64,000 nt of DNA from Microbacterium testaceum (GCF_001476285.1 NZ_LDRU01000003.1:57726-121725); one strand, 5' to 3'. Positions 25,846 through 35,156 are shown, counted from the first letter of the stretch. A program made the numbers and translations. The notes: a model not told the origin generated them from the letters alone.

Positions 25846-26756
25846 TCTTTGACGGCTCCTTCGCTGGAGTTCATGATGCGGCGCTGGAAGATGAAGAACA
25901 CCACGGCGACGGGGATCGTCATGATGGCGGCGGCCGCGAGTTTGAGGGGGAACTGGCTGCCCTGGCTGAGCTGGCCGCTCGCGAGCGAGGCGACGCCCTT
26001 GGTCAGGGTGGTGAGTTCGGGGGACTGGGTGGAGATGACGAAGTGGCTCAGTTCGTTCCACGAGCCCTGGAACGACAGGATCACGATGGTGATGAGCGCG
26101 GGTCGCGCCATCGGCAGCACGACCGACCAGAAGATGCGGAACGTGCCGGCCCCGTCGATGCGCGCCTGCTCCTCGACGGACGGCGGGATCGACTCGAAGA
26201 AGTTCTTCATGATGAAGACACCGGCGGCATCCACGAGGAGCGGAAGGATCATGCCGGCGTACGAGTCGTATATGCCGAGCTGGTTGATCACGAGGAACTT
26301 CGGGATCAGCAGCACGACGGTGGGGACTGCCATCACGGCGACGAGACCCGCGAACACGAGCCCGCGTCCGCGGAACTGCAGGCGCGCGAGCGCGTAGCCG
26401 GCGAGCGAGTTGAAGAACACCCGGCCCGCGGTGACGAAAACGGTCACCACGACGGAGTTGCCGAACCACACGGGGAAGTCGGAGTTCAGGAACAGCCGCT
26501 CGTAGGCCGCCCACGTGAAGGGCTGCGGCGTCAGCGAGATCGGATCGGCCGCGGCCGCGGCATCCGTCTTGAACGATGTCGCCACCTGGACGAGGAAGGG
26601 ATAGATGTAGATCAGGGCGAGGACGATGAGCAGCGCGTACAGGCCGATCTGCCACCCGAGAGCCTTCCGCGAGAGACGGTGCTTAGCGGGGCGTGCGGGA
26701 CCGGCGAGCCGCTGCTCGGCGAGCACGGTCGTCTGCGGGGATGCCGTGGCGGTCAT
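25842..26756 (-). CDS. Carbohydrate ABC transporter permease, MalG type
   Basis: The 304-residue protein has six membrane helices and the EAA loop EEQARIDGAGTFRIFWSVVLPMARPAL near residue 200, which contacts the ATPase. It pairs with the MalF-type permease encoded immediately upstream (four-base overlap). ATG 26756 lies in that overlap. It is part of a CUT1-type sugar importer with the lipoprotein at 27892-29130. Confidence 0.9.
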   Translation of the reverse strand: MTATASPQTTVLAEQRLAGPARPAKHRLSRKALGWQIGLYALLIVLALIYIYPFLVQVATSFKTDAAAAADPISLTPQPFTWAAYERLFLNSDFPVWFGNSVVVTVFVTAGRVFFNSLAGYALARLQFRGRGLVFAGLVAVMAVPTVVLLIPKFLVINQLGIYDSYAGMILPLLVDAAGVFIMKNFFESIPPSVEEQARIDGAGTFRIFWSVVLPMARPALITIVILSFQGSWNELSHFVISTQSPELTTLTKGVASLASGQLSQGSQFPLKLAAAAIMTIPVAVVFFIFQRRIMNSSEGAVKE

Positions 26757-27886
26757 CGCGTGCCTCCCTTCGCGGTTGCGGGGGCCTTCTGGACGGTGGC
26801 CGGCACCTCGTACTGTCGGATGCGTCGACGCGAGACCGGGCGGTCGCGCAGGACGAAGCGCTGCAGGATCGTCAGAGCGACGATGATGACGAACAGAACG
26901 AAGGCGATCGCGGCCCCCTGCCCCCACTGCTGCGAGAGGAACGCGGCGGAGTAGCTGAGGTAGGCGGGGGTCAGCGTCGTCTTTCCGGGGCCGCCCTGCG
27001 TGCCGGTGTAGATCTGGTCGAACACCTGCCAGGTGCCGATGAGGCCCAGGGTCAGCACGGTGAACAGCACGGGCTTGAGCTGGGGGAGCGTCACCCGCCA
27101 GAAGCGCTGCCACCCGTTCGCACCGTCCATCATGGCGGCCTCCTGCACGTCGCCGCCGATGTTCTGCAGGCCCGCGATGAACAACAGCATGAAGGTGCCC
27201 GAGGTCGTGAACACGGCCATGAGGATGAACGCCGACATCGCGACCGAGGGACCGGCGAGCCAGTCCCACCACGAGACGCCGAGCAGCGTGTTGTCGGTGA
27301 GGAAAGTCGGGCCGCTCGTGACGCCCACGGCACCGAGGAGGTTGTGCACGACTCCCGAGGGGTCGCTGAACCAGTTCGGTCCATTGATGCCGAGCCACGA
27401 CAGGACCTCATTGATGGCTCCGGACGACGAGAAGAGGAACAGCCAGAGCACCGTGATCGCGACGGAGCTCGTCACCGAGGGGAAGTAGAAGGCGGTGCGG
27501 AAGAAGCCGCGACCGCGCAGGATCGCGCGGTTGACCAGCACCGCGAGAAAGAGGGAGAGCGCCGTCTGCAACGGCACGACCAGCAGGACGTACCAGGCGT
27601 TGTTGCGCAGGGCCGTGCCGAAGTCGCGTTCGGCCAGGCCGCCGCCGGTGGTGACCGCGGCGTAGTTGTCGAGGCCGACGAAGCCGACGTTCGACGAAAA
27701 GGGGCTGCCACGCCCGGTCCAGTCCGAGAAGCTCACCCACAGCGCCATCAGCACGGGGACGAGCAGGAACACGCCCAGGATGATCAACACGGGAGCGGTG
27801 AAGAGCCAGCCGGCGGCGGCCTCGCCGCGCCGGATCCCCGAGGAGGACGACCCGGCGCGGCGAGGCGCGGTGGAGAGAGCGCTCAT
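26753..27886 (-). CDS. Carbohydrate ABC transporter permease, MalF type
   Basis: The 377-residue protein has six main membrane helices and the EAA motif VQEAAMMDGANGWQRFWRVTLPQLKPVL. A roughly 70-residue insertion between helices (INGPNWFSDPSGVVHNLL and beyond) is larger than in many CUT1 permeases. The start is five bases after the binding-protein stop. No ATPase is encoded in this operon, so a shared MsiK-type ATPase elsewhere must energise it. Confidence 0.9.
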   Translation of the reverse strand: MSALSTAPRRAGSSSSGIRRGEAAAGWLFTAPVLIILGVFLLVPVLMALWVSFSDWTGRGSPFSSNVGFVGLDNYAAVTTGGGLAERDFGTALRNNAWYVLLVVPLQTALSLFLAVLVNRAILRGRGFFRTAFYFPSVTSSVAITVLWLFLFSSSGAINEVLSWLGINGPNWFSDPSGVVHNLLGAVGVTSGPTFLTDNTLLGVSWWDWLAGPSVAMSAFILMAVFTTSGTFMLLFIAGLQNIGGDVQEAAMMDGANGWQRFWRVTLPQLKPVLFTVLTLGLIGTWQVFDQIYTGTQGGPGKTTLTPAYLSYSAAFLSQQWGQGAAIAFVLFVIIVALTILQRFVLRDRPVSRRRIRQYEVPATVQKAPATAKGGTR

Positions 27887-27891
27887 GTCGA

Positions 27892-29130
27892 TTACTTGAC
27901 GATGGCCTCGAGGTTGGACTGCGCCGTCTTCAGCAGCGCCTGCGGGTCACCCGTCTTCAGCGACTCCAGCTGCGCGTTGAAGTCGGTGATGACGTCGGCG
28001 GCTCCAGCCATGTTCGGCGGAAACTGCGCGTACGCAGCTCCCGCGAGGAAGGCGGTCTGGTCGGGGTTGGCCGACGACCACGCGTCAGCCGCGGACTGGA
28101 TCGACGGCATCGGTCCGAAGGCCTTCGAGAACGCGAGCTGCTGGTCGGTGCTCGTCAGGTATTGGACGAGGTCGCGCGCCTGCTCCTGGTTGCCGCTGTC
28201 GGCGGCGAGCCCCCAGCAGTTGGTGAACTGCAGCGTGCCCTTGCCGCCGGGGCCGGCGGGAAGCTCGGCGACGGTGTACTTCACGTCGGGGTAGTCGGCC
28301 TTCATGGCGCCGGTGATCCAGTTGCCCTCGATCACCATCGCGGCCTTCTGGGTGCCGAGGGCTTCGCCACCCCAGCCGGCTCCCACGTCGGAGGCGAACG
28401 CGAAGCTGCCGTCGTTCAGGTGGGTCTTCACGTAGGTCAGCGCCTCGACGTTCGCGGAGCTGTCGGCCGTGGCCTTGCCGTCGGTGACGAGGCCGCCACC
28501 CGCCTGCGCCATGAACGCGCCCACGCGCTGGTACTCGGCGCCGAAGGCCAGACCGACGCGCCCGTCCGCGGTGAGCTTCTGGGCGACGGATGCCAACTGG
28601 TCCCACGTCGTGGGGATGTCGGCATCCGTGAGCCCGGCGGCCGACCACAGGTCGGTGTTGATGATGAGCGCGAGGGTCGAGAAGTCCTTGGGAGCGCAGT
28701 AGAACTTCCCGTCGACGGTGAAGTTGTCGACGAGTGAGGGGTAGAAGTCGCTCTTGTTCTCGAGATCGTCTCCGTACGCCGCGATCGACCCGTTCGCCGC
28801 GTAGCCGGCCAGGGCCTCGGGGGCGAGGTAGAAGAGATCTGGCGGGGAACCCGCGGCGAAGCCCTGCGAGAGCTGCTGGGGGAGGTCGTTGGCGGTTTGG
28901 ACCTCGGCCTGGACGCCGGACTTCTCGCTCCACGCCGCGACCGCGTCGGTGACGGCTTTGGTCTCGGCGTCGCCGGAGGAACCGATGAGGATGCTGAGCT
29001 TTCCGCTTCCGGAGGCCTGCCCTTCGCCGGGGCTGTCGTTGAAGCCCGAGCCGCAGGCGGTGAGCGTGAGTGCTCCGGTGGCGAGCAGGGCGCCCGCGGT
29101 GAGCCAGAGGCGGGCTGGATGCCGTGTCAT
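27892..29130 (-). CDS. Sugar-binding lipoprotein of an ABC importer (CUT1 type)
   Basis: The 412-residue protein has a lipoprotein signal peptide ending in the lipobox LTAC and the extracellular-solute-binding-family-1 pattern (KLSILIGSSGDAETKAVTDA, AAGSPPDLFYLAPEALAGYA, VIEGNWITGAMKADYPDVKY). ATG 29130 follows AAGGAG at proper spacing. It is the first gene of the operon, 52 bp from a 26-bp operator palindrome shared with the divergent lacI-type gene. The cytosolic debranching-type enzyme suggests a maltodextrin or other alpha-glucan oligosaccharide ligand. Confidence 0.88.
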   Translation of the reverse strand: MTRHPARLWLTAGALLATGALTLTACGSGFNDSPGEGQASGSGKLSILIGSSGDAETKAVTDAVAAWSEKSGVQAEVQTANDLPQQLSQGFAAGSPPDLFYLAPEALAGYAANGSIAAYGDDLENKSDFYPSLVDNFTVDGKFYCAPKDFSTLALIINTDLWSAAGLTDADIPTTWDQLASVAQKLTADGRVGLAFGAEYQRVGAFMAQAGGGLVTDGKATADSSANVEALTYVKTHLNDGSFAFASDVGAGWGGEALGTQKAAMVIEGNWITGAMKADYPDVKYTVAELPAGPGGKGTLQFTNCWGLAADSGNQEQARDLVQYLTSTDQQLAFSKAFGPMPSIQSAADAWSSANPDQTAFLAGAAYAQFPPNMAGAADVITDFNAQLESLKTGDPQALLKTAQSNLEAIVK

Positions 29131-29182
29131 GTGTCTCTCTCCTTCGATGAGGCATGCGACCCCTCCGCATGTGATCGGAGGG

Positions 29183-29208
29183 TCAAAGTTTGAACGTTCA
29201 AACTTTGA
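29183..29208. promoter_or_regulatory. LacI-type operator palindrome
   Basis: TCAAAGTTTGAAC (29183-29195) and GTTCAAACTTTGA (29196-29208) form a perfect 26-bp palindrome with a central C/G step as in LacI-family sites. It lies 52 bp before the importer's start codon and 110 bp before the regulator's, so it can control both directions. Confidence 0.88.
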
Positions 29209-29317
29209 TGCGACCACCGTACGAAAGGCCGGTCGCGCCTGTCAAGTGGTTGTCGTGCGCCTTAGGCTGACGGTCTGGCGGCGCGCGCCGCCGGGGTCGA
29301 GCAGCGAGGGGGACTGC

Positions 29318-30316
29318 GTGGCGAAAGCGCCTACCGTCGACGATGTCGCCCGTGTCGCGGGCGTCTCGCGGCAGACGGTATCGAACGTCGTGAACACCCC
29401 CGACATCGTGAAGGAAGCGACGCGCCTGCGCGTGGAAGCGGCCATCGCCGAGTTGGGCTACCGGCCCCACGCCGCCGCGCGACGCCTGCGGACCCGCCGC
29501 AGCTCGACCATCGGCATCCATCTCGATCCCTACGCGGGCGGGATCTCGGGTGTCGTCCTCGACCGCTTCGTCCATGCCCTCACGGAGCGCGCCGGCGACC
29601 GCGACATGCGCGTGCTCCTGTACGCGGCGCGCACGCCCGAGGAGGAGATCGCGCGGCTCGGCGATCTGCTCGAAGGGGGAGAGGTGGATGCCGTCGTCGT
29701 CACCGGCACCTTCCACGGCGACCCGCGCACCGGGTGGCTGACCGCGCGAAACCTGCCGTTCGTCTCGTTCGGTCGCCCGTGGGGCGAGGACGACGTCGAA
29801 GCCCCGGCGCACCTCTGGGTCGACGTCGACGGCGCCGCGGGAACCAGGGCGGCGACGGCGCACGCCCTCGCGCGCGGCGGCGGCCGCGTGGCTTTCCTCG
29901 GCTGGCCCGCGGGTTCGGGAACGGGTGACGACCGCGAACGCGGCTGGCGCGAGACGGTGGCCGACGGTCCGCGGTGGGTCGTCGAAGAGAACGTCGGGGC
30001 CGCGCGCGATGTCGTTGCTGCGGGGCTGGCCGCAGACTCCGGCGTCACGGGCATCGTCTGCGCGAGCGACTCCCTCGCGATCGGCGCCCACCTCGCGGCC
30101 ACGCTCGCCGGACGCGACGACGTCACCATCGTCGGCTTCGACAACACGCCCGCGGCCGAGGCGCTCGGACTCTCGAGTGTCGAGCAGCTGCCCGAGCGCG
30201 TGGCATCCGGTGCTCTCGATCTGCTCATGGGTGAGAACGGGACGGTGGTCGCCCCGCGCGCCGCCGTCGCCGGCGGTGCCCACGTGCTGGTGGAGCCGCG
30301 GCTGGTCGTGCGCTGA
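29318..30316 (+). CDS. LacI-family transcriptional regulator
   Basis: The 332-residue protein has the LacI helix-turn-helix and hinge (VDDVARVAGVSRQTVSNVVN, ELGYRPHAAARRLRTRRSSTIGI) and a periplasmic-binding-like sugar-sensing domain (DAVVVTGTFHGDP, RVAFLGWPAGSG, GIVCASDSLAIGAH, VTIVGFDNTPAAEALGLSSV). GTG 29318 follows GGGGGA. It is divergent from the sugar importer operon and most likely represses it at 29183-29208 until the imported sugar binds. Confidence 0.92.
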   Translation: MAKAPTVDDVARVAGVSRQTVSNVVNTPDIVKEATRLRVEAAIAELGYRPHAAARRLRTRRSSTIGIHLDPYAGGISGVVLDRFVHALTERAGDRDMRVLLYAARTPEEEIARLGDLLEGGEVDAVVVTGTFHGDPRTGWLTARNLPFVSFGRPWGEDDVEAPAHLWVDVDGAAGTRAATAHALARGGGRVAFLGWPAGSGTGDDRERGWRETVADGPRWVVEENVGAARDVVAAGLAADSGVTGIVCASDSLAIGAHLAATLAGRDDVTIVGFDNTPAAEALGLSSVEQLPERVASGALDLLMGENGTVVAPRAAVAGGAHVLVEPRLVVR

Positions 30317-30358
30317 GGCGTTCCCCGCGGGTCGGCCGGGTGGTTGGGGCGGGATCTT

Positions 30359-30392
30359 CCGTTCGGGGCGCGGAAGATCACGCCCCGAACGG
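30359..30392. terminator. Hairpin between convergent lacI and iclR genes
   Basis: CCGTTCGGGGCG (30359-30370) pairs perfectly with CGCCCCGAACGG (30381-30392) around a 10-base loop. An overlapping alternative stem uses ATCTTCCG (30353-30360) with CGGAAGAT (30371-30378). No T-run follows, so termination is inferred from its position 43 bp after the lacI stop. Confidence 0.55.
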
Positions 30393-30445
30393 CAGAACGC
30401 GCCCCAAGACTCGCGTCATGCCGCGAACCTGCGCTGCGCCGGGTT

Positions 30446-31219
30446 TCAGGCGTGCCGGCCGATGCGGCGGGCGAGCTCGGCGGCGGTTCCGGATGCCGCT
30501 GACGCCAGCGCATCGGCATCGCGGGCGGGGCCGTCGGCGGGCCACGTGATCGCCACCGCCGCGGCGGGCCACCCGGCGTGGTCGAGCACCGCGGCGGCGA
30601 CGGACCGGAATCCGGGCGTGATCTCGCCGTTCTCGCTCGCGTAGCCGTCGGCTCTCACGAGCCGGAGCACCTCGCGCAGTTCACGCGGGGTCGCGGGGCC
30701 TGTGCCGTGACGCTGGCTGAGGGCCGTGGCATCCGGGAACAGCGCCCGCACCTGCTCGCGGGGGAGCGCCGCGAGCATCGCGCGACCCGTCGCGGTGAGG
30801 TGCGCGGGCAGTCGCACGCCCACGTCGGTGACGAGCGTCGGGCGGCGCGGAGCGCGTTCCTCGACGATGTAGAGCACGTCGCGTCCGGCCAGCACGGCGA
30901 GGTGCGCACTCTCGCCCACGCGATCGGAGAGCGCGGCGAGCAGGGGGCGGCCCAATCGGGCGAGCGGCTGCTGTCGGGCGTAGCCGCCGCCGAGTTCGAA
31001 CGCCGCGGTGCCCAGACCCCAGCGGCGGTCGCCGGGCAGGTGAACCACGTATCCGTGCTGCTCGAGCGTCGCCAGCAGGTGATAGGTGCTCGAGCGGGGG
31101 ATCCCGAGTGACGCCGCGATCGTCTGCGCGGCGATCGGCCCGGGCTGGCGCGCGAGCAGCGAGAGGATCCGCAGCGTCTGATCGGCGGCGGGTACCTGCG
31201 GTCGCGTGTTGTCTGGCAT
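30446..31219 (-). CDS. IclR-family transcriptional regulator
   Basis: The 257-residue protein has an N-terminal winged helix (LRILSLLARQPGPIAAQTIA, LGIPRSSTYHLLATLEQHGYV) and the C-terminal IclR effector domain (RRPTLVTDVGVRLPAHLTATGRAMLA). It is divergent from hutH with a 61-bp gap, so it is probably the histidine-utilisation regulator, as in other actinobacteria where an IclR-type protein controls hut genes. The inducer is not readable. Confidence 0.88.
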   Translation of the reverse strand: MPDNTRPQVPAADQTLRILSLLARQPGPIAAQTIAASLGIPRSSTYHLLATLEQHGYVVHLPGDRRWGLGTAAFELGGGYARQQPLARLGRPLLAALSDRVGESAHLAVLAGRDVLYIVEERAPRRPTLVTDVGVRLPAHLTATGRAMLAALPREQVRALFPDATALSQRHGTGPATPRELREVLRLVRADGYASENGEITPGFRSVAAAVLDHAGWPAAAVAITWPADGPARDADALASAASGTAAELARRIGRHA

Positions 31220-31239
31220 GACAGACACAGGATGCCAGA
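31212..31239. promoter_or_regulatory. Candidate IclR operator upstream of hutH
   Basis: TCTGGCAT (31212-31219) and ATGCCAGA (31232-31239) are perfect inverted 8-mers with a 12-bp spacer. The left half covers the iclR start codon and the right half lies 42 bp before hutH, a suitable place for coupled control. Confidence 0.45.
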
Positions 31240-31280
31240 TCCCCGCCGTTCCGCGCTCTCGCACGCGATGGAATCGGCGT

Positions 31281-32810
31281 ATGCACTCCATCGTCACCGT
31301 CGGTTCCGTCCCCCTCGTCCCCGCCGATGTCGTCGCCGTCGCCCGGCACGACGCCCGGGTCACCGTCGATGCGGAGGCGATGCGGCGCGTCGCGCAGACC
31401 CGCGCGCTGATCGAGGGGCTCGCCGACGACCCGCAGCCGCACTACGGCATCTCCACGGGATTCGGTGCCCTGGCCACGACCTTCATCGCCGAGGACCGGC
31501 GCGCCCAGCTGCAGGCGAGCCTCATCCGCTCTCACGCCGCCGGCACCGGCTCCGAGGTCGAGCGCGAGGTCGTGCGCGCTCTTATGCTGCTGCGGCTGCA
31601 GACGCTCGCGACCGGCCGGACGGGTGTGCGCCCCATCGTCGTCGAGACCTACGCCGCCCTGCTGAACGCGGGCATCACCCCGATCGTGCGCGAGTACGGA
31701 TCGCTCGGGTGCTCCGGCGACCTCGCCCCGCTCTCGCATGTGGCGCTCGCCGTGATGGGCGAGGGCGAGGTGCGCGACGCGGACGGGCGGTCGATGACCG
31801 CCGGAGAAGCGCTCGCCGCCGCGGGGATCGAGCCGGTGCTCCTGCGCGAGAAAGAGGGCCTGGCCCTCATCAACGGAACCGACGGAATGCTCGGGATGCT
31901 GCTCCTCGCCGCGCACGATCTCGAAACCCTCCTCACCACCGCCGACGTCGCGGCGGCGATCTCCGTCGAGTCGCAGCTGGGGACGGATGCCGTTTTCGCG
32001 GCGGATCTCATGGCGCTGCGGCCGCAGCTCGGTCAGGCCGCCTCGGCCGCCAACCTTCGGGCGTTCCTAGCCGGCTCTCCCATCGTCGCCAGCCACCGCG
32101 GACCGGAGTGCACGCGCGTTCAGGACGCATACTCGCTGCGCTGCGCGCCGCAGGTGCACGGCGCGGCGCGCGACACGCTCGCGCACGCGACGGCGGTGGC
32201 CGGGCGCGAGCTCGCCTCGGCGGTCGACAACCCCGTGGTGACGGTGGACGGACGCGTCGAGTCGAACGGCAACTTCCACGGCGCGCCGGTCGCTTACGTG
32301 CTGGACTTCCTCGCGATCGCGGTGGCGGATGTGGCATCCATGTCGGAGCGACGCACCGACCGAGCGCTCGACGTCGCGCGCAGCAACGGGCTCCCGGCGT
32401 TCCTCGCCGACGAGGTCGGCGTCGACAGCGGCCTGATGATCGCGCAGTACGCGGCCGCCGGGATCGTGTCGGAGCTCAAGCGCCTCGCCGCGCCCGCCTC
32501 GGTGGACTCGATCCCCTCGAGTGCGATGCAGGAAGACCACGTCTCGATGGGATGGGCCGCGGCGCGCAAGCTCCGCCGGGCGCTCGACGGCCTCGCTCGC
32601 GTGCTCGCGATCGAGGTGATGACCGGATGCCGTGCCCTCGACCTGCGCTCTCCGCTGCAGCCCGCGGCGGCCACCGGTGCCGTCCGCGACCTCGTGCGGA
32701 CTCGGGTCGAGGGTCCGGGCCCGGATCGTTTCGTCTCGCCCGAGATCGAGGCCGTGACGGAGCTGGTCGCCTCGGGTGATGTCGCGCGGGTGGCGGTCTC
32801 GGCGGTGTGA
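31281..32810 (+). CDS. hutH: Histidine ammonia-lyase
   Basis: The 509-residue enzyme removes ammonia from histidine to give urocanate. It has YGISTGFGALA near residue 55, GSLGCSGDLAPLSH at the MIO cofactor site, QDAYSLRCAPQVHGA, and ESNGNFHGAP. The MIO triad reads Cys-Ser-Gly instead of the textbook Ala-Ser-Gly; I recall this variant from actinobacterial enzymes, and the Ser-Gly that defines the cofactor is intact. No hutU, hutI or hutG gene is adjacent. ATG 31281 gives the normal length; there is no clear ribosome-binding site. Confidence 0.93.
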   Translation: MHSIVTVGSVPLVPADVVAVARHDARVTVDAEAMRRVAQTRALIEGLADDPQPHYGISTGFGALATTFIAEDRRAQLQASLIRSHAAGTGSEVEREVVRALMLLRLQTLATGRTGVRPIVVETYAALLNAGITPIVREYGSLGCSGDLAPLSHVALAVMGEGEVRDADGRSMTAGEALAAAGIEPVLLREKEGLALINGTDGMLGMLLLAAHDLETLLTTADVAAAISVESQLGTDAVFAADLMALRPQLGQAASAANLRAFLAGSPIVASHRGPECTRVQDAYSLRCAPQVHGAARDTLAHATAVAGRELASAVDNPVVTVDGRVESNGNFHGAPVAYVLDFLAIAVADVASMSERRTDRALDVARSNGLPAFLADEVGVDSGLMIAQYAAAGIVSELKRLAAPASVDSIPSSAMQEDHVSMGWAAARKLRRALDGLARVLAIEVMTGCRALDLRSPLQPAAATGAVRDLVRTRVEGPGPDRFVSPEIEAVTELVASGDVARVAVSAV

Positions 32811-32848
32811 CCGGGGCGGGGCGGCGCGGCCGGTTGTCCGCCACCGAG

Positions 32849-33313
32849 CTACGGCGTCAGCACCTCGAACTCGTCGGGGGCCGTGGCATCCACGTCGTCC
32901 CACGTTCCGTCGTGCCAGGTGAAGATCGCCACGGCGCACGTGACCATCCGCACGTCGCGATCGGCGAGCCGCGAGACGAGCGCGCTCATCCCGGGGTCGT
33001 GTGCGACGACCATCACCTCGTTCGAGCCGGCCTCGCGTGCGGCCGCGAGGAGCTGCGCCGGATCGGCGAGGTAGAGGTCGTCGCGAAGCGTGACCTCGAC
33101 CTCGAATTCGGCGGCGAAGGCCTCGGCCGTGGTCGCCGCGCGCAGAGCGGTGCTCGACAGCAGCACCTCGGGGCGCACACCCCGGCGGCTCACGGCGCGA
33201 GCGACCTGCGGGGCATCGCGTCGCCCTCGATCGTTGAGCGGTCGGTCGTGGTCGGCGAGGCCCTCGCCGGCCCAGTCGGACTTCGCGTGCCGCGCCAGCA
33301 CCAGTTGGATCAT
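32849..33313 (-). CDS. SixA-type histidine phosphatase
   Basis: The 154-residue protein has the branch-2 histidine-phosphatase core: VLARHAKSDWAGEG (phosphate-binding His), NDRGRRDAP, VLLSSTALRAATTAEAF and VMVVAHDPGMS (second His). This small size and pattern match SixA-like phosphohistidine phosphatases. ATG 33313 follows GGAGGAACG. It stands alone; the partner phosphoprotein is unknown. Confidence 0.85.
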   Translation of the reverse strand: MIQLVLARHAKSDWAGEGLADHDRPLNDRGRRDAPQVARAVSRRGVRPEVLLSSTALRAATTAEAFAAEFEVEVTLRDDLYLADPAQLLAAAREAGSNEVMVVAHDPGMSALVSRLADRDVRMVTCAVAIFTWHDGTWDDVDATAPDEFEVLTP

Positions 33314-33495
33314 CGTTCCTCCGCGTCACGCCGGTGTCGCGGGTTCGAGGCACGGCCCGCGTTCCACCGATCACAACGATATCGTCGGCCACAGACATCG
33401 GCCGGGGGCTGGTGCTCCGGGGTGCGGCGTGCTGCGGACCCCTGTCAGCGGCGCGAGGGCCCGAGCGCTTCGATCCGACGGCTGGGCGCCAGCTC

Positions 33496-33846
33496 TCAGA
33501 TGCCGACGTAGACCCAGGCTTCCCGCCCACTGGCGAGGGCCGCTGACGTGCGTCGGTACAGCGCGACCTCGTACTCGTCGGCCGCGTCCAGTTCATCTGC
33601 GGTCAGTTCGAGCACCCGTCCGAACACGCGATCTCGCGGATCACCCGTGTGGCGCAGGATCGGGTGCGAGTCCAGCCCCGATAGCTGAGCGACGCGTTCG
33701 TCATCGATGTCGACCCATTCGAGGCGGTAGCCGGGCAGGGCGTCTTCGTCGCTCGGCACGCGGCGACCGAACGTGTCGAGCTGCACGTCGGGCAGCAGCA
33801 GCGTGCCGTACGAGAAGAGGAATTCCCGACCCGGATCGTCGCTCAC
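33496..33846 (-). CDS. Gamma-glutamylcyclotransferase-like (AIG2) protein
   Basis: The 116-residue protein has the family's FSYGTLLLPDVQ phosphate/glutamyl-binding loop, LPGYRLEWVDI, VFGRVLELTADELDAADEYE with a candidate catalytic glutamate, and YRRTSAALASGREAWVYVG. The substrate in bacteria of this type is usually unproven. The GTG start at 33846 follows TAACCT by 6 nt without a ribosome-binding site, suggesting a leaderless message. Confidence 0.8.
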   Translation of the reverse strand: MSDDPGREFLFSYGTLLLPDVQLDTFGRRVPSDEDALPGYRLEWVDIDDERVAQLSGLDSHPILRHTGDPRDRVFGRVLELTADELDAADEYEVALYRRTSAALASGREAWVYVGI

Positions 33847-33884
33847 GCGCTCAGGTTATCGACCCGCACGCGAGGTCGGTACGG

Positions 33885-35156
33885 TCACCCCCAGAAGAGG
33901 TGCGCGATCGTGAAGATGGCGAGACCCGCCAGGGCGCCGACGATCGTGCCGTTCAGACGGATGTACTGCAGATCGCGGCCGACCATGAGTTCGATCTTCT
34001 CGGTGGTCTCTTCGGCATCCCATCTCTCGACGGTGTCGGTGATGATCGAGGCGATGTCGTGGCGATACCGCCCCACCACGAAGACCGCCGCGTCGGTGAC
34101 CCAGCCGTCGACGCGCCGCTGTAGGGTCTCGTCGTTCTGGAGGCGGACACCGACCTCGGCGAGGGCCGCGCTCGCGCGTCGACGCAGCGCACTGTCGGGA
34201 TCGGCGAGCGCGGTGAGCAGACCGGTCTTGGCGGTGTTCCAGGCGTCGGCCGCGAGCTGGCGGACGCGCGGACTGTCGAAGACGGACGCCTTCGCCTCTT
34301 CGAGGCGCATCATCGTCGCCGGGTCGTGCTGCAGGTTGTCGGCGAGTCGGGCCAGGTATCCGTCGATCGCGCCGCGCGCCTGGTGGCGGGGATCGGCGCG
34401 GACGGCGTCGACGAAGCTCACGGCCTCGCGGTAGATCGTGTCGTCCACCAGTCGCAGCGCAAGGCTCGGCACCCACGCGGGTAGACGCTGGGACACCAGA
34501 CCCTGGAACACCTCGCGGTTGTTGCCCAGCCAGACGGCGATGTTGTCGAACGCGAGGTCCACGGCACCGTGATGCGCCCCCGAACTCACGACGCGCTCGA
34601 GCCATCCGCCGACCGAGGGGCCCCAGTCGGGGGAGAGCAGATGCTCGCGCGCGAGGTCTTCGATGAGGCCCTGCACATCCTCGTCGCTGAGAGCGCGCAG
34701 GATGCTCGTCGCGAGCGTCGCCCCCTCGGCGGCGAGTCGCTCGGCGTGGGCGGGCTCGGCGAGCCACGCCCCGGCCCGCGCGGCGAGAGGCGTCGACTCG
34801 AGCTTGGTGCGCACCACGTCGCCCTCGAGGAAGTTCGTCTCGACGAACTCCCCGAGCTGGCGTCCGATCTCGTCTTTGCGACGCGGGATGATCGCCGTAT
34901 GGGGGATCGGGAGGCCGAGCGGATGCCGGAACAGAGCCGTCACCGCGAACCAGTCGGCGAGGGCACCGACCATGCCGCCCTCCGCTGCCGCACGGACGTA
35001 CTGCAGCCACGTGACGTCGCGCTGGAACGCGAACGCGACGGCGAAGATGACCGCCATCCCGATCAACGCGCCCAGTGCGACCCCCTTCATCCGGCGGAGG
35101 GCGCGCCGTCGCTCCTGGTCTGCGGGACTCAGCAGGGCGGTGGGGGTCCGCGCCAT
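33885..35156 (-). CDS. DUF445 family membrane protein
   Basis: The 423-residue protein has an N-terminal membrane helix (GVALGALIGMAVIFAVAFAF), the AEGGMVGALADWFAVTALFRHPLG block typical of DUF445/YjiN proteins, a long helical middle, and a C-terminal membrane helix (GTIVGALAGLAIFTIAHLF). Its role is unknown. ATG 35156 overlaps the acyl-CoA dehydrogenase stop (ATGA), so the two are co-transcribed; an in-frame start 8 codons upstream is less likely. Confidence 0.85.
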   Translation of the reverse strand: MARTPTALLSPADQERRRALRRMKGVALGALIGMAVIFAVAFAFQRDVTWLQYVRAAAEGGMVGALADWFAVTALFRHPLGLPIPHTAIIPRRKDEIGRQLGEFVETNFLEGDVVRTKLESTPLAARAGAWLAEPAHAERLAAEGATLATSILRALSDEDVQGLIEDLAREHLLSPDWGPSVGGWLERVVSSGAHHGAVDLAFDNIAVWLGNNREVFQGLVSQRLPAWVPSLALRLVDDTIYREAVSFVDAVRADPRHQARGAIDGYLARLADNLQHDPATMMRLEEAKASVFDSPRVRQLAADAWNTAKTGLLTALADPDSALRRRASAALAEVGVRLQNDETLQRRVDGWVTDAAVFVVGRYRHDIASIITDTVERWDAEETTEKIELMVGRDLQYIRLNGTIVGALAGLAIFTIAHLFWG

